Assembly: GCA_005281725.1 (NCBI GenBank)
Contig: SSBO01000004.1
Span: 1,426,001 to 1,490,000, forward strand
Reading direction: 5' to 3'
Length of the DNA: 64,000 nucleotides
Origin: Wuchereria bancrofti
Lineage: Eukaryota; Nematoda; Chromadorea; Rhabditida; Onchocercidae
Shown: positions 13,621 to 25,037 of the stretch, piece by piece
How positions within the stretch are numbered: the stretch's first letter is position 1
Layout of the letters: each line of letters starts with the position of its first letter
Program-made: the position numbers and the translations under genes
The notes under the pieces: model-generated
Seen by the model: only the letters and a program-made list of their open reading frames with translations
Told to the model about the DNA's origin: nothing
The model's database searches: none

Positions 13621-15639
13621 AGTTAGAATTGAACTTCTGCCTACCGAACTTCATTTCCATTCGGTACTGAGAAATTTACCTTTGTTGGAGAAGACGGAGC
13701 CTCGGATTTCTTAATGCTTGCTATTCCATGAGATACTGAATTGTGGAATTAACCTTTAGAAATCATCGACAACTTTTTTTCATGCAGCTACTTTCTAGCT
13801 ATGATAAGACTTTTTAATTTTCAATCATCTACTAGCAATTTTCATGTTAGCGCTATTCACATCCACTCGTGATGTTATCTCGGCATTAAACGTTCTGTCA
13901 TTTCGAATTTTGCTGTACGAAGACCAGAATAGCTACTTTAGTGTTAAGAAAGACTGAGGAATCAGACTTATCAGGTGGTTGTGCCAATATTTTCAATACT
14001 GTCTTTCTATGAATATACATAATGAATTATTGTCACTTACTGCAAAAGTATAAGGATAGAATCTTAATCTCATTAAAATTAAAACAAATTTATAAAAGTA
14101 CTTTGAGAACTTGTTGCAATTTGCACTGATGAAAAGGCTGCAGCACACTGACAAAAGACAGATGAGACACTTGACGAGTAAATAAATTCACGGCATTTAA
14201 TCCAAATAAATGTCATATTTGTTGACATTTTGTGCAGTATAGAAAGCGCAGTTAGGCTACCAATTGGCTGAGGCTTATCTTTCGCTAAAAAATATGGAAT
14301 GGATGTGGAAATGGTTGAGTCATTTTCGCTGTTGAAGAGGAAACCTAACATTGATGAATGGTCAATTGCGCCAACATTCACTGCAATATACTTATGTATT
14401 ATTGTACTGCACATTTTAGCTGCCCTTTCGAGTTATAAAGTGATACTAACGCTGCAAGGAGTTCCCAAAAATACCAAACCAAAACGTCCTCCATTGTATT
14501 ATGTGTTTCATGTTTTCAAATCCAAAAACTATATAGCGGAACTCTGTGAAACGACAAATTTATTGTCATATTGTTTTTTTGACTTTACCATCATCCAAAT
14601 TTTGGTGCTTTCCAAATATCGTACTATCGATCAGTCCCAAAATATTCTCAGAAAAATTAGATAAATACGAATTATTTCGAAGATGTAATTTCAAAAGATT
14701 TCCATGTAATTCTCTAGTTCTCTATTTCCCAATCTCATAAATCACATCCGGTAAGGTATCAAAAGGATAGCCAAAAATAAAAAAATCTTTCACTATTTGT
14801 TATGAAAGAAAGTGCTTAAAACCTAATTTTCTAAAAACAAATTGAAATAAATGGCTTCTATAATGCAATAATGGTTCAGTGGAGTAGGCCTTAAAAGATG
14901 TAACACAAGAAGGGACCAGTAATGCTTGTCAAGCCATTACTTTTTGTTCAGTTCTTCTGTGGTTTCAAATAACTTGAAAACAATAAATACAAGGCTGAGC
15001 AGTAGTTGACTGAAGTTTAAAACTTAAGAAAATTGCAATATCAAAACAAATGAAAGTCTTTAAAACATGATATTAAAAAGAATCTAGCAGTTCTTTGAAC
15101 TTTAACATTATTGTCTCATTTAAAGAAAGCTAATTTCATAAAAAGTTTAGGTTTACAAGAAATTCTCAAATCTTGACTGCTATGAATTAAGACAATTTTT
15201 AAACCACTTGCTATAACTTGAAAACAACGAGTATAATTTGAAATTTAAGAATGAGAACGGAAGCATTTATTTTTTATTTAGAACAATTTATTCAGAACAA
15301 GTCCATAATAATAATAAATAATAATCCTAATTGCTAATTAATATTTACTTTTTGTTCCGAACCTTTTTTGTTCTTGTATAAGTTCGTTTTGTTTACCTTG
15401 CAATGCTTCTGTAATTAAATGATTAAAAACGGAGATGGGATATTCAGAGAAAATTCTAACATATTAATGTTAAATTTTTTATTCTACCACGATTCATATG
15501 ACTCCTATTAGATCAGTCCGGTCATTCATGATATCATTTTTCTGTATAAAGGTAAATGGAGTGAGCAATCCAAATATGATCTAGTTTAGAAAGACTCAAT
15601 TGCTGCTTCGAACTTATCTAGCGATAATGCTGAATTCTG
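13621..15639. other. Intergenic sequence, no supported gene
   Basis: Two overlapping open frames on opposite strands (minus 14079-14414 and plus 14299-14664) have no recognisable domain and no convincing splice partners. Otherwise I see only AT-rich sequence. Confidence 0.5.
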
Positions 15640-15936
15640 GTTGACACAATTTTTTCTGTAATGGCACCACCGCTATCTGAAGGAATGGTAGAAAATGATG
15701 GTGCAAGACAAGCTACAGTTGAAAATATGGCGTACGATGTAGTAAATTTTTTACAGTGGGCAACAGAGCCAGAACTAGGGCACCGATATAAGGCACCGAT
15801 ACACCGATATAACCGATATATATATAGCACCGATATACTTGGATTTAAAATAGTAATGTATTTTGTAATCTTAACGGTGTTTGTTGTATTAACCAACAAA
15901 AGCATTTGGAGCAAGTTTTATAAAAAGAAAAAATAG
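15640..15936 (+). pseudogene. petC: Nuclear copy of Wolbachia-like cytochrome c1 (petC) C-terminus
   Basis: The frame from 15661 reads MAPPLSEGMVENDGARQATV and continues ENMAYDVVNFLQWATEPELG, then after a short insert a membrane anchor beginning LGFKIVMYFVILTVFVVLTN and a lysine-rich end. This is the order of the cytochrome c1 C-terminus: the methionine haem-ligand region (usually xMPPPL), a conserved NFLxWxxEPE helix and a single C-terminal TM anchor. In Rickettsiales this subunit of the bc1 complex is encoded by petC. The haem-binding N-terminal two thirds are absent and the upstream frame stops at 15631-15633. There is no host splice structure. I infer a fossil transfer from a Wolbachia endosymbiont. 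Beyond EPELGHRYK the frame contains a CACCGATATA repeat insertion. Confidence 0.8.
15781..15837. repeat. Degenerate CACCGATATA tandem repeat inside the petC fragment
   Basis: The unit CACCGATATA or a variant occurs about five times in 57 bases (15781, 15794, 15802, 15812, 15828). It separates the EPEL helix of cytochrome c1 from its TM anchor, so it looks like a local expansion. The reading frame stays open through it. Confidence 0.8.
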
Positions 15937-16073
15937 AGCTTTTTGTATCCACTGGCACTCATTTTCATACCTTATTTACTCTGGCAAGATAATAAATATG
16001 TGATAAAATAGGAATTATGAAATTAATATGTATGTAGAAAATTTTTATATAGAAAAAAAATGTAGAAAAATTA

Positions 16074-16730
16074 TGAAACTTTAACTAGCATTAAGGCTCT
16101 GGTAATTTTTCGCTCTTTTCAAGCAATAGGAGCATACTCCGCCGGTATAGTGTTTGAAAGAACTGTTGGTGATTTATTTAAATAAAAAAGAAGCAGTGCA
16201 AATTTTTGCTAGTATATTTCCAATTATTGGCATGTCACCAACCATATCTCCTATAATTAGAGGACTCCTTGCACCTTATTTTAACTAGCGCGCTAATTTC
16301 CTTTTTTTTCAGTAATCATTGGAATTATATTGATGGTCGTTATAGTCATTTCGTTCAGAGAAACCTTACCCAAAAATAGAAGAATTAGCATATCTATTAC
16401 ATACCTTGTAACCCGATGTATTAGCATACAGTCGTCCACTTAGTCAACGCTCCATTTATCTTTAGCAAATTAGAGTTCAATCCAGGTAACATAGGCTTCT
16501 TCTATATTACCATAGCTTTATCATATGTATTAGGCCACATGTTAAGTAAAAAAGTGAAATAATTAAAACCAGCACTATAGATAAGGCGTTGTTATTAGGC
16601 ACAATAATCTTTACCATCATTATTTTGGGTCAGTAATGTTTATTTTGATTTGGAATACAGTTAGTAATCCACTAGAAATTTTCTTTTCTGGAAGTCTGTC
16701 TCTTATTTTCAACTGATTCTCATCTTTGAA
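16074..16730 (+). pseudogene. Nuclear copy of a Wolbachia-like Bcr/CflA-family MFS transporter, broken
   Basis: Pieces in the right order match the mid part of a 12-TM drug-resistance transporter of the Bcr/CflA major facilitator group: TSIKALVIFRSFQAIG and GIVFERTVGDLFK (about 16084-16182), then after a +1 frameshift near 16183 KEAVQIFASIFPIIGMSPTI, VIIGIILMVVIVISFRETLP, and further on IGFFYITIALSYVLGHMLSK. Clear damage is visible: stop TAA at 16183-16185 created by the shift, and TAG at 16286-16288 where a tryptophan would be expected (TTT AAC TAG CGC). Both N- and C-terminal parts are missing or too decayed to read. It lies just downstream of the petC fragment in the same orientation, so the two were probably acquired together from an endosymbiont chromosome. 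Confidence 0.75.
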
Positions 16731-16999
16731 AAAGAGGAATGAACTATGAAATTATAGATTTTATTCAATTAGAAAATATGAAAATTATTTGAATTACAGA
16801 ATATTTCAATTAATACAAATAAACCATTACATAATAATTTCTGGGTTATTTGTTATTCTCTCCTAGTTGATTGCTATGATTATAGAATTTTTATGAGCAT
16901 ATGAAATTTTTGTAAGAAACGAAATTTTAGAAGCAGCTCAACAAATTGAAGACAGAAAGAATGGTTTAATTCTGATTAAACATTCAACTATATATATGT

Positions 17000-19900
17000 C
17001 TTAAAAACAAAATAGAAATTAATTTTCGACTTTTAAACCTGTCTGACAGGATTTGAGAAGATGATTAATAAACTATTAAAAGGCAACTACAGTGACATTC
17101 ATCGGTCATCTGGTATTTGCTCACTTGAAAAGGACGCTCAACTTCGTAATAGTATATCTACAAAACTGCGACATTTTATAATATTTGTAAAAATATGAAG
17201 TTTAAATGTGTTTTGAAATACAAAGCTAGAAAAAGAAGTATGCTTAACCAGAAACAATTAAATAAATGCACAAACACTAACAAATTTGCATTTTTTTATG
17301 ATGAAAAATGCTCATTATATTTATCATGCAGATGTTTCTTTAATACTTACCACTTTGAGATAATTCTAGTATTCTGGTAATGAAATTACCATGATTCTAC
17401 AACTGAAGGGAATAATTAGTGATATAAATTTTTCGCTTTAAGATGAAACAATAAAGTTTAGGCAATACACTAACCAAAAAAGAGATGCTAATTATTAATA
17501 GTAAACTAAATGAAAATATTAAATGAAATAAACAATTTCGTTGTTTATCGAATGCATTTCGATACACGATTTACCAATGAAAGAATATTTATCACTTTCT
17601 CTCTTATATGTAAGTGCTGCAACGATTTGAGCTAAAGCTTGAAGATAAAGGATAAAAATTTAATGAACAAAAAAGATTGTAAACAGTACTGCGGTAAGTC
17701 ATAATATGATCAAATAAGCAATTTGAAAAATTTAATTGGTTTAGTCAAAATTAATTTGAAATATATGGATTATTTACTTAATGAATTGGCTAAATAATCT
17801 TCTGTGAATGGTTCCGATTTCCATACCGGAATTCAGGAGTTGGAGCATTAAAAGCATGTTATCATCATGAATATTTTCATATTCTTTGAATGCAGTTTGT
17901 CATTTATCATTGAGTAAGATCATCACAAAATTGTTCAGAAAAGTGTTAATATAAATTTGACGTGAAATGGTAAATTTAAGAGCGATGTGTAAACAAATAT
18001 TCACAATAAAGTGATACAACAAGATTTATTTTCTCATTTCCATTGTTTTCAACTAATTACATTTTTTGTGATTCCTCGACACTATTACACAATTAAAAAG
18101 TTTATGATAAAATTATTTGAAAAGTTCAATAATATAACAGTTAGATTTCAGGATGAAGAAAATGTTTCATTCATTTGAAACTTAAAATTCCAGATTTCCA
18201 GAAAAAATTATCTATTCATTGATAAAAAATGTTGCCTTCAATTTCATAATCTAAATAAATATAATAATAAACTGAAATGGAAAAAAAAGAAAAAAAAAAC
18301 TAAAGATAATAAGTATAAACTCAACATTAATAATGTTTAACCATGCTAAGTTAATTATGAGTTACTCTGTATTGATTGATGTTTCCGCTTTACCAGCATA
18401 CGTTTCAGTTATTCAAAATAAAGAGAAGTGTTCCAGATATCTTATCCACAACAATAATTTAAGTTTTCTTTTTTTTCTTATTACTTGTAATCAACGTGTT
18501 TCTGTGTTATTTTAATTGGTTAATCAGAAAGGTAAGGAAAGAAATGAATGTTCGCATTATCTGAATTAACGTTGAAATACCGAATCATTTGTTGTGAGTG
18601 CTGAATTAATAAATGATTGTATTTCTCTGATCTTTATTATATCTGCAAACTAACGGAAGTGTTAACAATAGATTTAACCATATCACACACTTTTAATTAA
18701 GAAAATTTTATCTCCGATATATGCTGTAGTTAAAAATTCTAATAATCTTATTGCTAGTGCTGTCAACATCAAACTATTCCAGACTTTAATATTCCTGTGC
18801 TTATTTTTTAGAAAGATGAAAAACTGTTGGCAAATATTTATTAATGACCACTAAGTATTACTTGAAATTTCTTTTGAAAATTAAATACAATACATATGGC
18901 AGGCGAATTTGAATCTTTTATTTTCAATATTCGAGGTCATCTTAGCTTGATCTTTAGTCATAGTTGTTTTCAATTTCATCCTTTGTTATAAAACATTTAA
19001 ATACACGATGTAGTGGAAATTCTATTACTGTACATTACATTAAATTTCCTAAAAAATTTGTTCTTATATGTTCTCTGCCATCATTTCACGTTTTCTGCGC
19101 AATCTCATTTGTGATCATTGATTCTTGCGATTGCAGTACTGTCCGATTCACCCTTTTAAATCAATTTATTAAGATTAATTTGTGGTTAACAAAGTATTTA
19201 CATCTATTATTTAAACAAAAACATATCGTAATGTATATTAGCCAGTAAAAACTGAGATTTGTCAAAAATTTATTATTGCTTTGTCAAATAAATTTTTCCT
19301 AATTTCCAACTTGCATTATTGTGCTCTCTGTTATTTCGATCGTTTGTCTGAAATAATTTATAAAATTATAATATCTTTTTCTTGGACTTATCTGTTTAAT
19401 TCTCACTAGCTCATTCTAAATACTACTTTGCTCCACAAATTGATAAGTCTTCTTACCAGATAGAAAGATCAATTCGAATCAAACAAATCGATTCGACCCA
19501 TACTTTTTACGTTACGACACGAATATTATTTTTCCGTAATAATAATATTGAATAAACCGAACATACTTTTTCTCAAATTAATAAATTTGGAATGTCTTTT
19601 TACGTTTCATGTAACTTATGAATTTGATTGTCGTCGTTAATTTACGTATTTTTCTAGTGAAGAACAGATTTAGCTGTTCATTTCTCTTCTTCTTCGGAAG
19701 AACAAACTTCCACAAAAATTATATTTTAAGGTTGTGTTAAGGAAATTAGTTCAAATCAAACAATTTAACAAAATCTTAGTTTCTTACACATTTTTTTGAA
19801 ATGAACAACTTTAAAATATGTATTGGAAATAAAATAAAAATTTGAGACGGTGCGAAAGGTAATATCACTTCAATTCATTAATTCTTTTGGTAACAAGCAA

Positions 19901-22260
19901 CACAAAACGACTGGAACTTTTCGAATATTAGGAAGCGTATCGTATTCAAAGTATGTGAAAAGATTGCATTACAACACTAATTGCTACCAGTTAATATCAC
20001 CGTAATAAACTGCTAATCGAGACATATTGTTTACTTTTTGGAATTCTTTGAACAGATCGATGAGTGTAAACGAATGCTAGAATTTCCTGCCGCTTCTAAA
20101 TTATTTTCATAGCTTATTTTCTTTAAATATTTTTATTAAATTTCATGAAAATCTACCTCATTTATCATAAACTTTAAACAGAAACAAATTGTAGGTTTTA
20201 TTTTTGATTTATTTACTTCAGTGATAATTTTATTCATTTTCAAAATACAAGCTGAAATCCATTGCTGAAAGAGGTACAATTTTTCAATATTTTCTAAATG
20301 TTATCATGAGCTAATTTGAAGGAAGCTTCTTAAGCAGCTGTCTTTCTAAGTGCATTCACTTCAGACTAAGCTTCAATTTCATTTCTTTTTCTACTTCACG
20401 GGTATAAACGTATCTGTTTGCTCAACGAAATAACAACTGATCGAAGCATACTCAAACATTTACTAGCGTTTTGTTTTCAACTATCTCCTTTTTCTCAGAC
20501 TTCAAATTTATATTAAGTGTAATTGTTTTTACTTTTCATCATTGATACTTTAAAAGTTTCACTCATCATTTACTCTTTTTAAATGAATCTCTGTGATCAT
20601 TATTTATGCGAAATTAGTACGTGAATTCATTATTATATTGAATATATACGTTGAATGTATTCGTAGAAAGTTTTAACCATTGGGCGACTGTTTTAGAGTT
20701 TAGAAATTTTTCCTAAAAAGATAACTTTATTCCTTAAATAATAAATATATGTTTAGTAATATTTGCCAATTAAGATTGGTTTGTCTTATTATCGTACATC
20801 TGAAAACGAATGTAAATAACTGCAGTTGAAGTACCTGCAATTTAAAATTTTTTATTTTATGAAAATTTTAAAGATTAATAAATAGATGATACGTTTTACT
20901 TAAAATTTAATTAATAAAATATTTTTTTTTTTTGCGAATCAAATAAGACGGTTCTGTGCGTTTTCGAACAAAACAGAATAATAAATGTAATGGAGAAAGT
21001 TTAGGAAATTGGATTCCGAAAGTTTTGCAAGTAGCAAAGCAGTTGCGCGTTGTTCGTTGGCTATTTGGTCTAATTATTTAACTAAGATCTGAAAACGGTT
21101 TCACTCGCTCATCGCAAGAAAATAAACTCATCTTTACACTGAATTTTGCTACATTTCTTCTACTCATTTTCTTTTGTTTATTTTTCCGAAAATTATTTAT
21201 TGTTTTCACTCAACTTCGAAAATTAAAAGATTACTTCAGAACATCTGAGGTAATCTTTTAATTTTTGAAATATGGAGGAAAATTTTTCCTGCTTCATTCA
21301 TAACTGTTCCACAAAAATGATTGAATTGGAATTTTATTAAACCTAAAAATAAAATAGATTTGAGGGGCTTACATTTTCAAGTTTCCTTTTGTTTATTCAA
21401 TTTGTATTAAAAAAATAATAATAAACAAGCGGAAAAATATCAACCTTATGCATTTGTTATATCAGTTCAATTATTTTGTTATTGACTCGATCATATTTTA
21501 TTTTATCAATCTATTCGTATGATTTACTGATTAATTTACTTCCATATTTGCCATTTCGATCCAGTCTCATCCTAGTTACATGAAAATTTCAGAATCAGGT
21601 AAGCGTCAATTTCGATTAAAAGACTATTATTCAACACACCAAGTCTCAAATGTTGTTAGCTAAACGGCTGCTTGGTAACCAGATGTCCGCTTTCCTTCTT
21701 TATTTAAAAAATTTTTCAATTTCCATTGCACTCTTATTCCTACCACTACTGCGCTAGAAATTCTAAATCAAAAGAATCAATAAAGTCCAAAATTTTGCTT
21801 TTATAAAATTTTAATAGGAATTCTTTTTGCATTGTTTTCGTTGTGAATTTTGATCTATCAATGTTTGGCATACTATTATCAATCAAATGTGTTCTCTCCC
21901 ACTTTTTTTTACTTCATTTTCTCCCTGACAAATAGTCGAGCAAAAATTTTTTTCTGTTATTACTAACTTTCACACTGTAACATTTTACTTTGAAGGCGAC
22001 TGTGATGAATATAAAATAATTTAGGGATGAATGCAAATATCTGTATAAAAAAAAATATCTGTATAAATCATACCTTGATCCTTGATTTTATGCCACAAAT
22101 CTACCTGCTAAACTCATTGGTCTCTGATATGATGCAATTATTGTTATAATATAATTGAACAGACATTATAAACTAGTGAAAACTACGATTCAATTTCAAT
22201 CATTGATTTTGTTATTGAGAATAATGAGAAACATTTTACAACTTCTTAATTAAAATTTTT
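17000..22260. other. Gene-free AT-rich intergenic sequence
   Basis: No exon chain or recognisable protein motif on either strand. The region contains long A/T runs and one long inverted repeat (21215-21269). Confidence 0.55.
21215..21269. repeat. 26-bp inverted repeat with 3-nt loop
   Basis: The left arm 21215-21240 (TTCGAAAATTAAAAGATTAC then TTCAGA) pairs with 21244-21269. There are only two mismatches, and both become G:U wobbles if the plus strand is transcribed, so the RNA could form an uninterrupted 26-bp stem around the loop ACA. No gene is adjacent. Confidence 0.8.
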
Positions 22261-22304
22261 GTTTCAGGCATAAACTCTTGATAATTTCATGGATTCAGTT
22301 AAAA

Positions 22305-22418
22305 ATGACAGACAACCCTATGTTTCCTACAATCGATAGGTCAATCATTAAAGGACAATTAAGCATAGCAATTCAGCTGTGTTATGCATCAGATCACAGA
22401 AAACAGACATTTCTCAAG
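22305..22418 (+). other. Isolated open exon with faint C2-domain resemblance
   Basis: An ATG at 22305 opens a 38-codon frame ending at a possible donor (AAG, then GTTGGT). The segment KGQLSIAIQLCYASDHRKQ followed by TFLKVGLISCKNI recalls the first strands of synaptotagmin-type C2 domains, but the frame stops at 22484 and no calcium-binding Asp loops follow. I could not join it in frame to the four-TM gene starting at 23209. It may be a lone exon, a fragment or chance. Confidence 0.2.
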
Positions 22419-23208
22419 GTTGGTCTTATCAGTTGCAAAAATATTACAATTAAATTAACCCAATCAAAGCATGCCTTAATTTGACATCGGGGTACTACTA
22501 AATGATATACTAAATGATAAAAGCAAGATGAACATGAATCATAGTTGCTAGTGTCTGTAAATTTTACACAGAAGATTTCAAGAAAGAATAAAGTGTCACA
22601 TATACTTCGATAGTTACGTAATTTCTTGAGTTTCGAAAACGTGCCCAATTTGAAAAACGTACTCCTTGAAACGTAAGCCATTATTAAGATTGTAATCAGA
22701 AGAGCACGACAGATTGATGATGATTAATTTGGTTTGAAGTGAAAAAAAAATTAATCATCACCAAAAAGTGGTTGGAATTGATGGGCAATACTAATCCCAA
22801 AAAATTAGTAGCACAGTGAAATATGTACAAAATCAGAAATAGAGGAATTCAAAAGCAAGGTCTACAGGATATTACTTTCAATAGTATGGTGGACAATTTC
22901 AGACGTTTCTTTTTCTTTCATGCAACTTTTGAAAAGCAATTAATCACAGTGCAATGTTTCTTTTCAAAATTTGAATTTTATTTAAAAAGATAATTACAGT
23001 TACAGTGAGTTATATACTTGAAATTTGTTTTTTCTTAGAAATCATGTGTTAAAATCGTGTGCTTCTTCGCATTCTTTACTTTATTGGGAAAAGAATAAAT
23101 GTGTCACATTAAAGTTTGATTTCAAGGTAAGATGATAGATTAGAAGTACTCTATATGTTTTCCCACTAATTATGAGAATAATTTTTAGTGGCAAAAACTT
23201 GTGCGCAT

Positions 23209-24861
23209 ATGAAAATGGAAAAAACTGATCTCAAACCCTTGATGACAAAATCATCTTCACCTGCTGTTAGACAAGGTAAACAACAAATAAATATACATTT
23301 AACAAATTTTAGGAAGGTATGACCATGAATTATTATCAGTGTTGCAGAATTATTTTTACTCAGTTTTATCCATTATTATTTTTGATGTTCTCTAGTTTTG
23401 CCACTTCTTTTTAAATATTTATAAACAATTATTTTTAGGGTAGTACTTAAGACATAGTTTCTGCTATAACATTAACTCAGTTTATTTCTTCCTACTCGTT
23501 GCTTTAATTTTTTAAGCCACTTGATTGTAACTCTATAAATAATTGCAGAACTTTCTCAACCGATGCAACTTAACGTCGCACAGATATGGCCATGTCGGTT
23601 CTGCGGTATAATGCTTGGCATTTGTCATTTACCACTTGGCATTGTGTTACTTGTATTCGATGTTGTTACCAACAATATCTCGGAAACAGCATTTGCTGTG
23701 ACAGCATCACTGTCATTTATCGTCTGCGGAATCTTCTCATTTATTTCGGCAAGGTTAAATTTGTCTCTCTAACAGAAAAAACCAATATAAATATTAAATA
23801 AATATCTTAAAATGGATATTATTGTTGTAAGCAAGTTATGTCGATATTCTGATAACCAATTAAATTCAAGCTTAATCGATCTAGTCATCCAAAAATATGA
23901 CCGAAATACCAGCCAAAGGTAGTTCCAGGAGACTAGACCGGCCAGCGCAATTATTACTGCTGCTTTTTTCAATATTTTCCATGGTAATGAGCATAACAAT
24001 GTTTGTGGATAGTGCTGCTTTAATAAATTACAATTGTGATCGAGGCGAGTGCCACGGAGTAATAAGTAACGTCCACGTTGTTCTTCTCTGCTTTGGTCTG
24101 ATCGAATGTTAGTTAGATCTTTTTATGAACACTTGATTCTTCTAATCCTTTCCTATATCATTTGCAATTATTGTCGGATTTGTTCTCAATGGTACTTTAC
24201 TGTTTTCCAACTAGTTCTAACTATATAAAAAATTGCAAATTTTGATCAGTGAGTTAATTAACATTAGTTAAATTCGTGGAAAACTTTACAGTATTTCTTT
24301 TTCTAAAGACTGTGACGTGAAACTTACTCAATACCGCACGAAAATGTGTACTAATTGAAAAGCAACCACGTAGTATTAGATGAAACTTTTTCTAACATTT
24401 CTGATCTGGAATATATTTGACCAAACTTGTACAGGTGATTCTGTGTGAAGAGAGAATGACAGCAATTTTCGATAAGAACTAATTCATGGAAGACTGGAAA
24501 TTATTAATATGTCGTGAAAGTTCATAGTTGAATATCATATTTTTATTATAACCAAAACAATTATTTTAACAAAACAGTGAATTTCAGTTACGGTAAGTTT
24601 TGCGACGATGATTGTTTGTTTTCGATCATTAAGACAGGCCTATCGAGTACGAAAAGCAAGCTCGCCTTATAGTACATTGATCGAAGGGGACTATAATGCC
24701 TTTTATATTACACCAAGGTTTTCCTGAATTTTCTTTTTTCAAATTGTTATTGACAAAGTACATAAGAATCGCTTTTAGCAAAATGCTTTTTATTTCTTCC
24801 TCACATTGTTAGAAAGGATGGGATGTTTAAAAAAACGACAATTAAAAACACTGCGCTTTGA
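23209..24861 (+). CDS. Four-transmembrane (tetraspan) membrane protein
   Basis: Exons 23209-23275, 23549-23753, 23923-24107, 24588-24717 and 24813-24861 join in frame to 211 residues. The first ATG follows an acceptor-like TTTTTAG at 23188, which could also accept a trans-spliced leader. A polar N-terminus of about 40 residues precedes four hydrophobic stretches: GIMLGICHLPLGIVLLVF, TAFAVTASLSFIVCGIFSFI, QLLLLLFSIFSMVMSITMFV and VHVVLLCFGLIEFTVSFATM. A short loop with paired cysteines (YNCDRGECHG) lies between TM3 and TM4, then a basic tail. Topology is like MS4A/tetraspan proteins, but I cannot assign a family. The third exon's acceptor (23922) has a poor polypyrimidine tract and is the least certain junction. 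After the TGA the same frame continues through another phase-compatible exon (24944-25037). Confidence 0.72.
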
Positions 24862-25037
24862 CAAGACATACCCAGGTAACCAAAATATATATGCATGAAG
24901 TTGAAGCAGCTAGTACAAAAAGAAAAGCATTGCTCTTTTGCAGGAAAATAAGTATCTACAAAAAGAGCTCGAAATGTCGGAGTATGTCTTCAAGTGACCA
25001 CAGATCTGATAACAATGTCCTGTTTTATAATAAATAA

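Noticed and set aside
14299..14664. 121-codon plus-strand open frame overlapping a 111-codon minus frame
   Set aside because: No recognisable domain, no Wolbachia-like match that I could see, and mutual overlap suggests chance.
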